NCBI GenBank assembly: GCA_963676075.2
Contig: CAXXNZ010000027.1
Coordinates: 62,001 to 126,000, forward strand
Length of the DNA: 64,000 nt
Direction: 5' to 3'
Origin: JAHJQZ01 sp963676075
GTDB lineage: Bacteria > Pseudomonadota > Alphaproteobacteria > Rhizobiales > Devosiaceae
A model generated the notes under the pieces. The model saw only the letters and a program-made list of their open reading frames with translations, did not search any database and was not told the origin of the DNA. Below are positions 51,697 to 59,543 of this stretch, piece by piece; within the stretch, counting starts at the first letter, position 1, and the number at the start of each line of letters is the position of its first letter. Both the position numbers and the translations under genes were made by a program.

Positions 51697-53376
51697 TCAG
51701 GCATAGCTCGATTTCGGGATTTCAAGCTTCACCTTGAGACCGGCCGGTTCAAAGCGCCAGTCGACCTTGCCTTGCAGTTCACTGCGGATATTCGCGTTGA
51801 CCAGTCTGGTCCCGAACCCGTTGCTCTCCGGAGCCTGCACCGGCGACATGGCGGTTTCCGACCAGTCGATGGTCAGCACGCGCTCTCTTGCCCGGTTCTG
51901 GGTTGTCCAGGTTATGTCGAGACGCCCTCCCTCTTCAGCCATGCAACCGTATTTAAGGGCGTTAGTGGCCAGCTCATGGAAAACCAGACCGAGCGACTGA
52001 GTGGCCTTCTCGTTGAGTTCAACCGGATCACCGTGCAAACCGCAGGCTGACGCGTCATCCCCAAAGACCTGTCCGAGTTCGACCGATATCAGTTCCCGCA
52101 AGTCCGTACGTTGCCAATGCGATCGCGTGAGCATGTCCTGGGCATTCGACATGGCCTGCAAGCGCGCAGTGAACGAGGCAGTGAAGGCATCGAGCGAATC
52201 CGAACGGGAGGCCGTCTGGCGGGCGATCGCAAGGACACGCGCGATGGAGTTCTTGATGCGGTGCTTCATCTCGCGCAGCATCATGTCCTTCTCGTGCAAG
52301 TCCTTTTCGGTGTTGGCATGGAGGCGCCGGGCCGCCTCCACGGCATGGATTTGTGCCGCAGCCGAAACGGCGAGTGCCGCGGCCAGCAGGAACGAAATGG
52401 CGCCGAGCACCAGTATCCCGAGGCTCGGATTCTCGACACGAAATGCCGGCGTCGACGCGACGGTCATCTCCCACTGGCGCCCGGCGACGCTGAAGCTGCG
52501 GGTGACGCTGAAAGCGCTGTGGGCCGATACGGTTTCGAAATCGGGAGAGCTATACAGAAACGCCCTTTGGTTGGATCCGATGTCTTCGGTCCTGACCACG
52601 ATCGGCAGACGCGCCGCACGCTCAAGCGCGGCCTCGTGCAGATCTCCGGCCCTGAACGGTGCATAGACGAAACCGATGACGGGACCGGGCTCGCCTTCCC
52701 TGGCCGGCGCGTGCAGCGGCGCATAGATCAAGAATCCCGCCTGCTTGTCTTCGGTGATTTCCTGAACCAGCTGGACCGGCGCGCTGGCGAAGGCTCCGTC
52801 CACGCTGATCGAGTTCTTCATCGCCTCACGGCGGATCGGATCGGAATACATGTCGTATCCGAGCGCCGCCTGGTTACGCTCACCATCGGGCTGGAGCATC
52901 ACGATCGGGGTGCGCCTGTCCTGGTCCGAAGAGTCGGGCCAGACACCGCGGTCTATGCCGTAATTGTCCTCAAGCTCCGCCGAAATTTCCCGTTCCTCGC
53001 CACGCTTGATCAGCCGGGCAAAGCCGATGCCCTGGATGCCGCTCACCTGGTCATCAAGCTGCAATCCGTCGACAAACGTCCGGAAGGTCTCTTTGCTGAT
53101 GTGGCCGACTTCCGCGTCGAAGAACGAAAGCGCCGACCGCAACAGAGCAATGTGCTCCATGACGCGACGCTGCACGCGATCGGCGGCATCATCGGCAATG
53201 ACCTCGAAACGGCTCTGCGTCGCCATCGTCTCGGCGCGATAAACGACAAAAGTCATCGCCAACCCCGCCGCCAGCACGATAACAAAAACCAGGATTGGCA
53301 GATGCCTCTGCACAGCGGCGGCCCGCACATGGGCAAGAGCGGCGGCCAGGCCAGCTAAGAAACTTCGGTTTGCCAT
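51697..53376 (-). CDS. CHASE-domain HWE/HisKA_2 sensor histidine kinase
   Basis: 559 residues. Membrane helix 1 at ~27-47, a periplasmic CHASE domain at ~75-300 (VSGIQGIGFARLIKRGEERE, YSDPIRREAMKNSISVDGAFASAPVQLVQE), helix 2 at ~318-342, then the kinase: H-box MLREMKHRIKN with phospho-acceptor His372, N-box FHELATNALKYG and a final ATPase domain with GFGTRLV. HWE/HisKA_2 kinases are the class that phosphorylates PhyR, so this is a candidate sensor for the general stress pathway. AGGAG precedes the ATG; no sigma-EcfG site found upstream. Confidence 0.88.
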   Translation of the reverse strand: MANRSFLAGLAAALAHVRAAAVQRHLPILVFVIVLAAGLAMTFVVYRAETMATQSRFEVIADDAADRVQRRVMEHIALLRSALSFFDAEVGHISKETFRTFVDGLQLDDQVSGIQGIGFARLIKRGEEREISAELEDNYGIDRGVWPDSSDQDRRTPIVMLQPDGERNQAALGYDMYSDPIRREAMKNSISVDGAFASAPVQLVQEITEDKQAGFLIYAPLHAPAREGEPGPVIGFVYAPFRAGDLHEAALERAARLPIVVRTEDIGSNQRAFLYSSPDFETVSAHSAFSVTRSFSVAGRQWEMTVASTPAFRVENPSLGILVLGAISFLLAAALAVSAAAQIHAVEAARRLHANTEKDLHEKDMMLREMKHRIKNSIARVLAIARQTASRSDSLDAFTASFTARLQAMSNAQDMLTRSHWQRTDLRELISVELGQVFGDDASACGLHGDPVELNEKATQSLGLVFHELATNALKYGCMAEEGGRLDITWTTQNRARERVLTIDWSETAMSPVQAPESNGFGTRLVNANIRSELQGKVDWRFEPAGLKVKLEIPKSSYA

Positions 53377-53436
53377 ATCGCTCCTGATTTAATGACGGCT
53401 GGCGAGATTTGTTATGATGGTCGGACGGCGGGTTCG

Positions 53437-53461
53437 GGAACAATTGCCTGCTTCGGGCGTT
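53437..53461 (+). promoter_or_regulatory. sigma-EcfG promoter of the CsbD-family gene
   Basis: GGAAC, 16 bp, CGTT; the -10 ends 52 bp before the ATG at 53514. Confidence 0.82.
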
Positions 53462-53513
53462 CACCCTAGGAGCAAGCAATGACGTTTGTTCTTGTACAAA
53501 AAAAGGTGAAATC

Positions 53514-53711
53514 ATGAACTGGAACCAGATCGAAGGTAACTGGACTCAATTCAAAGGCCAAGTGCAAGAGCAGTGGGGCAAACTGACCGGTGACGATCTC
53601 GACCGGATCGCCGGCAACCGCAAGGAACTGATCGGCAAGCTGCAGGAGCGCTACGGCACTGCGCAGGAAGAAGCCGAACGTCAGGTCGACAAGTGGTTGA
53701 GCAAGGACTGA
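53514..53711 (+). CDS. CsbD family stress protein
   Basis: 65 residues, full family length: MNWNQIEGNWTQFKGQVQEQWGKLTGDDLDRI matches the CsbD pattern closely, and the remainder is a charged amphipathic helix (QERYGTAQEEAERQVDKWL). Small, hydrophilic cytoplasmic protein of unknown mechanism, strongly stress-induced in many bacteria. Preceded by AAAAAAAGGTG and a sigma-EcfG promoter; followed by a strong terminator. Confidence 0.92.
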   Translation: MNWNQIEGNWTQFKGQVQEQWGKLTGDDLDRIAGNRKELIGKLQERYGTAQEEAERQVDKWLSKD

Positions 53712-53732
53712 TCGCCCCCTGCCCCGTTACAT

Positions 53733-54794
53733 TCAAGGCCGGTTCGCCGAAGAGGCGGACCGGCCTTTTTGCGACTGGCTCTCGGTTTCAAAGTCGAGAC
53801 GATAAAGAAGCTCATCGCCGTCGATTTCCAGCTTTGCCCTGCCATTCACGGAAGCCGGCAGAATTCTCTCGAGAACCAGAGCACCGACCCGCTGTTTCTC
53901 GATCGCGACCGGCTCTACCGCTTCCGGCTGCTGACCTTTCAGCGACACATCTTCCCGCCATGTGAATTCGATTCTGTCTCCGTCGCTATCCGGAACGAGC
54001 TGACAGGACACCGTGACCGCCGAACTCGGCGCCGTGAGGTTGCCATGTGTCACCGCGTTGATGATCAGTTCGTGCAAGGCCAGACCGATGTGCAGCGATG
54101 CATTCGGCGTCAGCAGTGGATTGTCCCCCCGCACGGAAATGGCGCCGACCGTTTCGGGCACGTAGCGCTGCAGCTGCCGGTCGACAAGATCGCGGAACAG
54201 CGCGCCGCGCCAGTTCGAATCCGTCACCAGATCCTGCGACATCGACAAGGAGTGGAGCCGCCCGCGGAACTTTTGCAGGAAGGCTTCAGTATCGCTGGAA
54301 TGGCGGGCGGTCATCGCGGCGATGCTCTGGATGATGGCCAGAAGGTTCTTGGAACGGTGGCTGACCTCGCGCAGCAATGAGCGCAACACGGTTTCGCGCC
54401 GGCGTTCCTCACTGATGTCGATGATGGTGGTCAGGACACGCGTCGCCCCGTCGGTGGAGCGGACGGTTTCAGCGATGAAACGGAAACACCTGTCGCCGGG
54501 AATAACCGTCTCGAACTGATCCGGCTCATCGGACTGAAGTGCGTTCTTCCTGATTTCGGACAACCGGCCCGATATGGCGGGACCGAAGAACGCCCCATCA
54601 TCGGGAGCGCCCTCCCCGTCCGCCTGCCAACCTTCAGGGGCGTTGGCAACGAAAAGATACTCAAGAGCGTCGTTCTGAAGCGCAACGCAGATATCGGACC
54701 GCTTCAGCGCCATTGCCAGAAGCTCGCTGCGTCTGAGCTCGCCGGCGCCTGCCCGCTCCCATATCCGGTTCTGCTTTGCCTGGCGCCCGCTCAT
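53733..54794 (-). CDS. PAS-domain HWE/HisKA_2 histidine kinase, soluble
   Basis: 353 residues, no membrane segment. Residues ~28-130 form a PAS-like sensor (SDICVALQNDALEYLFVANAPEGW, DRCFRFIAETVRSTDGATRVLTTIIDISEERRRE); the H-box is LREVSHRSKNLLAIIQSIA with His146, and the N-box HELIINAVTHGNL. The ATPase domain is short and ends with residues encoded within a terminator stem. A cytoplasmic candidate input kinase for PhyR, close to phyR on the same strand. Confidence 0.85.
   Translation of the reverse strand: MSGRQAKQNRIWERAGAGELRRSELLAMALKRSDICVALQNDALEYLFVANAPEGWQADGEGAPDDGAFFGPAISGRLSEIRKNALQSDEPDQFETVIPGDRCFRFIAETVRSTDGATRVLTTIIDISEERRRETVLRSLLREVSHRSKNLLAIIQSIAAMTARHSSDTEAFLQKFRGRLHSLSMSQDLVTDSNWRGALFRDLVDRQLQRYVPETVGAISVRGDNPLLTPNASLHIGLALHELIINAVTHGNLTAPSSAVTVSCQLVPDSDGDRIEFTWREDVSLKGQQPEAVEPVAIEKQRVGALVLERILPASVNGRAKLEIDGDELLYRLDFETESQSQKGRSASSANRP
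53735..53767. terminator. rho-independent terminator shared by CsbD and the HWE kinase
   Basis: AAGGCCGGTTCGCC (53735-53748) pairs with GGCGGACCGGCCTT (53754-53767), 14 bp with one G-T wobble and a 5-base loop, followed by TTTTT on the plus strand. The last codons and stop of the convergent kinase gene lie inside the stem. Confidence 0.85.
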
Positions 54795-54866
54795 TCTTCC
54801 CCTATCGACTTTCCAAACGCCAACCGCGCCACAGTTGCAGCTAGCCTTCGGAAAAATCTGGTTTCA

Positions 54867-55028
54867 TCAGTCCGGTTCGCGCTGAAACAGAGCCGTCCCA
54901 AGCGGGACGACCAGCATGACCAGGAAGAAACAGAAGGGCGTTTGCGCAACGCCGACGAGGCCGCCGACAACGTGAGTGATGCCAGTAAAGACGGTTCTCA
55001 CCGGAACTATCAGAGCATCGTGGAGCAT
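54867..55028 (-). CDS. small membrane protein (53 residues) under sigma-EcfG control
   Basis: The frame is open back to an ATG at 55088, but the sigma-EcfG promoter at 55059-55083 lies inside that extension, so the start at 55028 (GAGGAAG upstream) is preferred. The product MLHDALIVPVRTVFTG... has a hydrophobic stretch (GITHVVGGLVGVAQ) and a stronger helix (FCFFLVMLVVPLGTALF) near the C-terminus. I recognise no family. Located between phyR and the PAS kinase, it is likely a stress-induced inner-membrane peptide. Confidence 0.6.
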   Translation of the reverse strand: MLHDALIVPVRTVFTGITHVVGGLVGVAQTPFCFFLVMLVVPLGTALFQREPD

Positions 55029-55058
55029 GCGCTTCTTCCTCGGTCTACGTGCGAGGAC

Positions 55059-55083
55059 AACGGTCCCGGGCCGAAAAGGTTCC
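55059..55083 (-). promoter_or_regulatory. sigma-EcfG promoter of the small membrane protein gene
   Basis: GGAAC (55083-55079), 16 bp, CGTT (55062-55059), just beyond the 3' end of phyR and 31 bp before the chosen start. Confidence 0.78.
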
Positions 55084-55109
55084 CCCATCCGGCCAGGACG
55101 TCATGGCAC

Positions 55110-55904
55110 TCAGGCCACCGATTTTACCCGTTCATCAAAGAACAGGGCCTGGCTGATGAGGGCCTTCACCATGTTGGGGTTGAACGGCTTGGTGACCAGG
55201 AACGTCGGTTCCGGGCGCTCGCCCGTCAGAAGTCTTTCCGGGAAAGCGGTGATGAAGATCACCGGGATGCTGGCGGTTTTCAAAATGTCGTTGACGGCGT
55301 CGATGCCCGAGCTGCCGTCGGCGAGCTGGATATCGGCCAGGATCATGCGTGGCGGCTTGCGATTGAACAGAGCAACCGCTTCATGGTGCGTGCGGGCAAT
55401 ACCGGTAACTGTATGACCGAGTTCGCTGACCATGCTCTCGATGTCCATGGCGATCAGCGGCTCGTCTTCGATGATCATGATCTCGGTCGCCATCTGGCGG
55501 GAGACCTCGCGGGCAGCCTCGTCAAGCAGTTCGTCGACCTTGTTGGTTTCTGTATCGAGAATTTCCGCCACCTCGTCGCGGGAGAAGTTCTCCACCGAGA
55601 TCAGCAGGAAGGCCTGGCGCGCCATGGCCGGGACCGACATGAGGTTCTCCGCCGCCCGCTTCTCCCAGCCAAATGGAGAGTCGGTCGGGGCAATTTCGAT
55701 TTTTGTGGAACGAAAGAAGGCTGAGAACAGTTTGAACAGCGAAACCCGGTCGTTTGACGCCTCCGGGAAAAGCGAAAGGTCCTCGATCAGTGCTTCAAGG
55801 ACAGCCGCAACATAGGCATCGCCCGAGCTCTGGGAGCCTGTTATGGCGCGCGCATAGCGCCTCAGGAACGGCAGGTGAAGGGCGACACGGGTCGAAAGCG
55901 ACAT
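55110..55904 (-). CDS. phyR: general stress response anti-anti-sigma regulator PhyR
   Basis: 264 residues from the ATG at 55904 with ACAGGAG upstream. Residues 1-~135 are a sigma-factor-like domain (LHLPFLRRYARAITGSQSSGDAYVAAVLEAL, REAFLLISVENFSRDEVAEIL-like sigma4 part), and ~140-258 a receiver domain with acidic EDE at 146-148, phospho-acceptor Asp191 (MILADIQLADG), Thr219 and Lys239. When phosphorylated by HWE kinases it binds NepR and frees sigma EcfG. Divergent from nepR-ecfG, the standard alphaproteobacterial arrangement, with its own sigma-EcfG promoter. Confidence 0.97.
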   Translation of the reverse strand: MSLSTRVALHLPFLRRYARAITGSQSSGDAYVAAVLEALIEDLSLFPEASNDRVSLFKLFSAFFRSTKIEIAPTDSPFGWEKRAAENLMSVPAMARQAFLLISVENFSRDEVAEILDTETNKVDELLDEAAREVSRQMATEIMIIEDEPLIAMDIESMVSELGHTVTGIARTHHEAVALFNRKPPRMILADIQLADGSSGIDAVNDILKTASIPVIFITAFPERLLTGERPEPTFLVTKPFNPNMVKALISQALFFDERVKSVA

Positions 55905-55949
55905 GCGGACGGTCTCCTGTTGGTCTTTGGCCGGCACTCGAACACTGAA

Positions 55950-55974
55950 AACGTACCATCGAAAAAAAAGTTCC
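55950..55974 (-). promoter_or_regulatory. sigma-EcfG promoter of phyR
   Basis: GGAAC (55974-55970), 16 bp including an A/T-tract, CGTT (55953-55950), 46 bp before the phyR start. Its -35 is 8 bp from the -35 of the candidate nepR promoter. Confidence 0.82.
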
Positions 55975-55982
55975 GTCGATCG

Positions 55983-56007
55983 GGAACTTTTTTTGCGCTC
56001 GCGCATT
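55983..56007 (+). promoter_or_regulatory. candidate sigma-EcfG promoter of nepR-ecfG, altered -10
   Basis: GGAAC, 16 bp, CATT instead of CGTT. It is the only GGAAC in the right place ahead of nepR, so autoregulation is likely but the -10 is degenerate. Confidence 0.55.
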
Positions 56008-56042
56008 GATATGCCAAACTGTCCGAGGACCTGCCCCGACAA

Positions 56043-56273
56043 ATGTACGAGACGATCGATATGACCCAAGCGCGACGGCCCAATGGAGCAGATCCATCTG
56101 ACTCCAACAGCAAGATTTCCATGCGACTGCGCCAATATTACGACAGCGTGCAGGAGCAGGAAATCCCAAAGCGCTTTCTCGACCTGCTGGAAAAGCTCGA
56201 CGAGGCCGAGAACGCGGCAAAGGCCGAACCGGGCGTTGCGAAAGGGGAAGCCGATACAAATGAGCGAAGCTGA
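56043..56273 (+). CDS. nepR: anti-sigma factor NepR
   Basis: 76 residues if the ATG at 56043 is used; the ATG at 56061 is also possible. The central region SKISMRLRQYYDSVQEQEIPKRFLDLLEKLDEAE matches the NepR core, whose two helices wrap EcfG or the sigma-like domain of PhyR. Overlaps ecfG by 14 bases, coupling synthesis of sigma and anti-sigma. Cytoplasmic. Confidence 0.93.
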   Translation: MYETIDMTQARRPNGADPSDSNSKISMRLRQYYDSVQEQEIPKRFLDLLEKLDEAENAAKAEPGVAKGEADTNERS

Positions 56274-56817
56274 GGAAAAATCCTTCAAGCGGGAACTGCT
56301 TGCGTCCCTGCCCAGCCTTCGCGCATTTGCGATTTCCCTGGTTCAGCATGGCGATCGGGCCGACGACCTGGTTCAGGACACGCTCATGAAGGCGTGGGCG
56401 AACCAGCACTCATTCCAGATGGGAACCAACATCAAGGCGTGGCTCTTCACCATTTTGCGCAACGAGTTCTACTCCAAGATGCGCAAACAGGGGCGCGAAG
56501 TCAGGGATACCGACGGGCTGATGACCGAGAGCATGGCCGTTCACCCCGCGCAATACGGGCACCTGGACATGCAGGACTTCAAGGTTGCGCTCGACAAGCT
56601 CCCCAGCGACCAGCGCGAAGCCATCATTCTGGTTGGCGCTTCCGGCTTTTCCTATGAGGAAGCGGCCGAGATCTGCGGCTGTGCCGTCGGCACCATCAAG
56701 AGCCGCGTCAGCCGGGCGCGCCTTGGCCTGAAGGAAACCCTCGAGGTTTCAGGCGGGGCCGATTACGGGCCGGACAATGAATCGGCCAATTCCACGATGC
56801 GCTCTTTCTCGAAATAG
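56260..56817 (+). CDS. ecfG: general stress response ECF sigma factor EcfG
   Basis: 185 residues from the ATG at 56260 (GGGGAAG upstream). Sigma2 region LLASLPSLRAFAISLVQHGDRADDLVQDTLMKAWANQHSFQMGTNIKAWLFTILRNEFYS is characteristic of the ECF15/EcfG group; sigma4 at ~110-165 (ALDKLPSDQREAIILVGASGFSYEEAAEICGCAVGTIKSRVSRAR). It directs RNA polymerase to GGAAC-N16/17-CGTT promoters, twelve exact copies of which surround it in this window. Confidence 0.96.
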   Translation: MSEAEEKSFKRELLASLPSLRAFAISLVQHGDRADDLVQDTLMKAWANQHSFQMGTNIKAWLFTILRNEFYSKMRKQGREVRDTDGLMTESMAVHPAQYGHLDMQDFKVALDKLPSDQREAIILVGASGFSYEEAAEICGCAVGTIKSRVSRARLGLKETLEVSGGADYGPDNESANSTMRSFSK

Positions 56818-56846
56818 CGACGACCACGCGCGCCGCCCCCGGCGCT

Positions 56847-57215
56847 TCAGCTCCGACGATCGCCTCTGATGATCTCGACAAGAGCATTCAGATGCCGCTC
56901 GTCGTAGGGCTTGGCAATGAACCGCACGCCGTCATGGCCTGCGAGGCCTGCGACCAACTCGATGTCCGAGGTTGTGAAGGCGATGTGCATGCCCGCTTGC
57001 CTGGCAAGATCGAGATCTTGCTCGACATGGGAAGCGTCGGCCCCGGTGTCCACCAGGGCAAGGTCGAATTGCCGCGAGTTCAGCACCGTGGGAAACTCGG
57101 CGCGGGTGCAGATAACAACGTCGGAGGCTCCGGCGTTGCGGAGCATATGTTCTGCGTCAAGCGCGATGAGATACTCGTCTTCGACGACAAGAATGCTCAA
57201 GCCAGACAGTGGCAT
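56847..57215 (-). CDS. single-domain response regulator (receiver only)
   Basis: 122 residues from the ATG at 57215. It is one CheY-like receiver: ILVVEDEYLIALDAEHML with the acidic pocket, phospho-acceptor Asp in LALVDTGAD, Thr in IAFTTSD and Lys in RFIAKPYDERHL. No output domain. Receivers of this type near phyR often modulate HWE kinases or phosphoryl flow. Convergent with ecfG, ending 29 bp after it; no sigma-EcfG site seen upstream. Confidence 0.87.
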   Translation of the reverse strand: MPLSGLSILVVEDEYLIALDAEHMLRNAGASDVVICTRAEFPTVLNSRQFDLALVDTGADASHVEQDLDLARQAGMHIAFTTSDIELVAGLAGHDGVRFIAKPYDERHLNALVEIIRGDRRS

Positions 57216-57325
57216 GGCGAAACCAGTCCCCACAATTCAGTGCCGTAATCAGCCTCATATAAAGATATAAATCCGGGGTGTCTGTCACCAAAAAAAGCGA
57301 CTGCCGAGCTCAGCTTGCCACCCAA

Positions 57326-57363
57326 GAAAACACCCCGGCACGCCAATGGCAGTGACCGGGGTG
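57326..57363 (-). terminator. rho-independent terminator after the dps operon
   Basis: CACCCCGG (57331-57338) pairs with CCGGGGTG (57356-57363); the inner CACGCC/GGC-A-GTG also pairs, giving about 14 bp with two bulged A. On the minus strand it is followed by TTTTCTT. It lies 43 bp after the stop of the 84-residue gene. Confidence 0.75.
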
Positions 57364-57405
57364 GGACGGAAAATGCTTTTGCGGCATGCGCGCTCTTGCG
57401 GGCTC

Positions 57406-57660
57406 CTACAGTGATGACGCGGCGTGATCCTCTACGTCTAGCGGATCGACACCCAGCTCTCGCAAGGCGTCCTCGACAAGGCTGATATCCTCGTCGGCGG
57501 ACTCGGGCGCATCCGCGGTCATGCCGCCTTCGTTTGCGGCCCGCTGCAGTGCGCGTGCATCAAGATAGATCTGCTTCAGTTTGGCGACCTTCTTGTCCCG
57601 TGAAAGCGAGTCATCGTTTTGCAGGCGATCAATCTCATTTTGCATCTTGTTTCCGGTCAT
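57406..57660 (-). CDS. small acidic hypothetical protein in the dps operon
   Basis: 84 residues, strongly acidic and hydrophilic, predicted helical (MQNEIDRLQNDDSLSRDKKVAKLKQIYLDARALQRAANEGG, then SADEDISLVEDALRELG). No membrane segment or cysteine. It starts 10 bp after the dps stop, with GGAG upstream, so it is expressed from the sigma-EcfG promoter of dps. I do not recognise a family; the helical layout would suit a small protein-binding stress factor. Confidence 0.75.
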   Translation of the reverse strand: MTGNKMQNEIDRLQNDDSLSRDKKVAKLKQIYLDARALQRAANEGGMTADAPESADEDISLVEDALRELGVDPLDVEDHAASSL

Positions 57661-57670
57661 TCCGCTCTCC

Positions 57671-58183
57671 TTAGGCTGCGACGATCGCCTTGAGCATCCA
57701 CAGAGCCTTCTCGTGGAATGCGCTTCGGGCCGTCAGCATGTCTGTTGTTACGAAGTCTCCATCGGCCTCGGCGGTCTCGGCTGCCTGACGGATGGCACGG
57801 ACACATTCCTCATGATCGGCGATCAGATCGTTGATCATGCTTTCGGCGGTCATTTCGGCGTTTTCCGAGCCGGCCGGCGCAAAGGCAGCGACCAGGGAAA
57901 GATCGACTGGTGCGATATGGCCGAGGGCGCGAATGCGTTCGGCAAGAATGTCGGTTGCCTCAAAGAGCGCCTGATAGTGCTCCTCGGTCAGTTCGTGAAT
58001 CGACTTGAAAAGCGGACCGACCACGTTCCAATGACACAGGTGACTCTTGATGGTCAGCTTGTAGGTGGCGGCCAGGATGGTCGACAGGTCTTCGGCCATT
58101 TCGGCGCGATAGGTCTGGTCCAGGTCGGTGTTGAAATCCTCGTGGCGGGTTTTGGGTTTGAGGACGACGGTCTGATTTGCCAT
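57671..58183 (-). CDS. dps: Dps family ferritin-like DNA-protection protein
   Basis: 170 residues from the ATG at 58183 with AGGAGACACAAG upstream. The four-helix ferritin-like fold carries the Dps signature SHLCHWNVVGPLFKSIHELTEEHYQALFEATDILAERIRALGH, with the inter-subunit ferroxidase His, Asp and Glu. It oxidises ferrous iron with peroxide and stores it; the short polar N-terminus may help DNA binding. Sigma-EcfG promoter upstream. Confidence 0.94.
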   Translation of the reverse strand: MANQTVVLKPKTRHEDFNTDLDQTYRAEMAEDLSTILAATYKLTIKSHLCHWNVVGPLFKSIHELTEEHYQALFEATDILAERIRALGHIAPVDLSLVAAFAPAGSENAEMTAESMINDLIADHEECVRAIRQAAETAEADGDFVTTDMLTARSAFHEKALWMLKAIVAA

Positions 58184-58244
58184 CTTGTGTCTCCTGTTCC
58201 GCATCTGGTTCGGGGCCGCTCAGTGTCCGGCCCATCTGAAACAA

Positions 58245-58269
58245 AACGTCTGTGGAGGCGGGAAGTTCC
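58245..58269 (-). promoter_or_regulatory. sigma-EcfG promoter of the dps operon
   Basis: GGAAC (58269-58265), 16 bp, CGTT (58248-58245), 62 bp before the dps start. Confidence 0.82.
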
Positions 58270-58436
58270 GCGATCCGGCTGGCTGGATCGCCCTCACCCG
58301 GCGCGACAACCGCCGCTGCAAGGGAGCGCTCATTCAGCGGCTGGACCACGCCTTGGCCGGCGGTGTGCCGGCAGTCTTGCGCGCAGCAAAATGCCGGGCC
58401 GTTCGGCCCGGCACATGCAGTTCCGGACGCTCGCGC

Positions 58437-59342
58437 CTAACGCACCAGGACGGATTCTGGATTTCGGGCATATTCAGTTGCGGAGTAAGTCGGCCCGTTC
58501 TCGAGCTGTTCCTGAGTAAGCTTGGTGTGGATACTCAGGCTGCCGTTCTCTGCCTCAGCGACCTGAAGGCGGTCGGTTGCCAGGGCGACGGGCTTCTCCC
58601 CGACGCCGAGGAATCCGCCGATGTCGACGATATAGGCTTCGATCTCCTTGGAATCCGCCGACAGGATCACGTCGGAAACCTCGCCCATGTCATTGTTGTT
58701 GCCGTCATAGACCGGCGTACCGATCAGATCGTCGGCACTGAGCGAGTCCGGGTTCATCATCTGATCGTTCGACGCCACCGATCCGCCGGTCATCGTGTCG
58801 TTCAACGACTGTTTCGCTCCGTCCATGCCGGAGGTCGGGTCAGAATTGTCGACGCCTCCAATGCCGTTGGGGTTCACGGCCAGACGATCGAATGCAGGCG
58901 CGTTCCTGAGTTCATCAGCCGTGGCCGAGACCACGAGGCGAGCCCCGTTCTGCTGCGGGTCGCTCCAGTGAACCTTCGAGAAGTCGACAGCGACCTCCTT
59001 TTCGCCGATGCCGAGGAAGCCGCCGACACCGACGACGATCGCCTCGGCGTCGCCACTGGGCGACATCAGCACATCGTTGACGTCGCCAATGGTCTTGGCG
59101 TCCTTGCCGTCACCGGAATAAACCGGCTTGCCCAGCAGGTTCGAGGCCAGGATTTCGGAGCCGCGGGCCGTGACATAGCCGTTCGCATCCACGTTGGCCT
59201 TCATCGTGTCGTCGGGCTGGAAGATCGACGTACCCTGCATATCGAAGGTCGTGGACGTGTCGGAATTGTCTGCGGCGATCGCAGGCGTAACGCTTGCGAG
59301 CAGCGCAGCGGCTGCCGTTGTAGCGAGCAGTTTGCGCATCAT
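58437..59342 (-). CDS. exported PRC-barrel domain protein (two domains)
   Basis: 301 residues from the ATG at 59342, which has AGGAG eight bases upstream. A Sec signal peptide (MMRKLLATTAAAALLASVTPAIA) is followed by two PRC-barrel domains, ~55-135 (ASNLLGKPVYSGDGKDAKTIGDVNDVLMSPSGDAEAIVVGVGGFLGIGEKEVAVDF) and ~200-285 (ADDLIGTPVYDGNNNDMGEVSDVILSADSKEIEAYIVDIGGFLGVGEKPVALATD). Such periplasmic proteins are abundant stress-response targets in rhizobia; ligand unknown. Confidence 0.9.
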   Translation of the reverse strand: MMRKLLATTAAAALLASVTPAIAADNSDTSTTFDMQGTSIFQPDDTMKANVDANGYVTARGSEILASNLLGKPVYSGDGKDAKTIGDVNDVLMSPSGDAEAIVVGVGGFLGIGEKEVAVDFSKVHWSDPQQNGARLVVSATADELRNAPAFDRLAVNPNGIGGVDNSDPTSGMDGAKQSLNDTMTGGSVASNDQMMNPDSLSADDLIGTPVYDGNNNDMGEVSDVILSADSKEIEAYIVDIGGFLGVGEKPVALATDRLQVAEAENGSLSIHTKLTQEQLENGPTYSATEYARNPESVLVR

Positions 59343-59428
59343 GGTCAAGCTCCTGTGGATTCTAAAAAAATAGAGTGTCGTGCGAGAGGCTTGAGAACAT
59401 CCGTTCCGCAGCGCCTCCTTGCCTAAAC

Positions 59429-59453
59429 AACGAGAGATACAGAGAATTGTTCC
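59429..59453 (-). promoter_or_regulatory. sigma-EcfG promoter of the PRC-barrel gene
   Basis: GGAAC (59453-59449), 16 bp, CGTT (59432-59429), 87 bp before the start at 59342. Confidence 0.8.
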
Positions 59454-59543
59454 AAGATTTTCTCGGATCTACGAAAAAGAAAAACCCCATGATTCCATGG
59501 GGTTGTTCATCGCCCCTCCCGCAAGAGGCTAAAGCGGCGGCAC

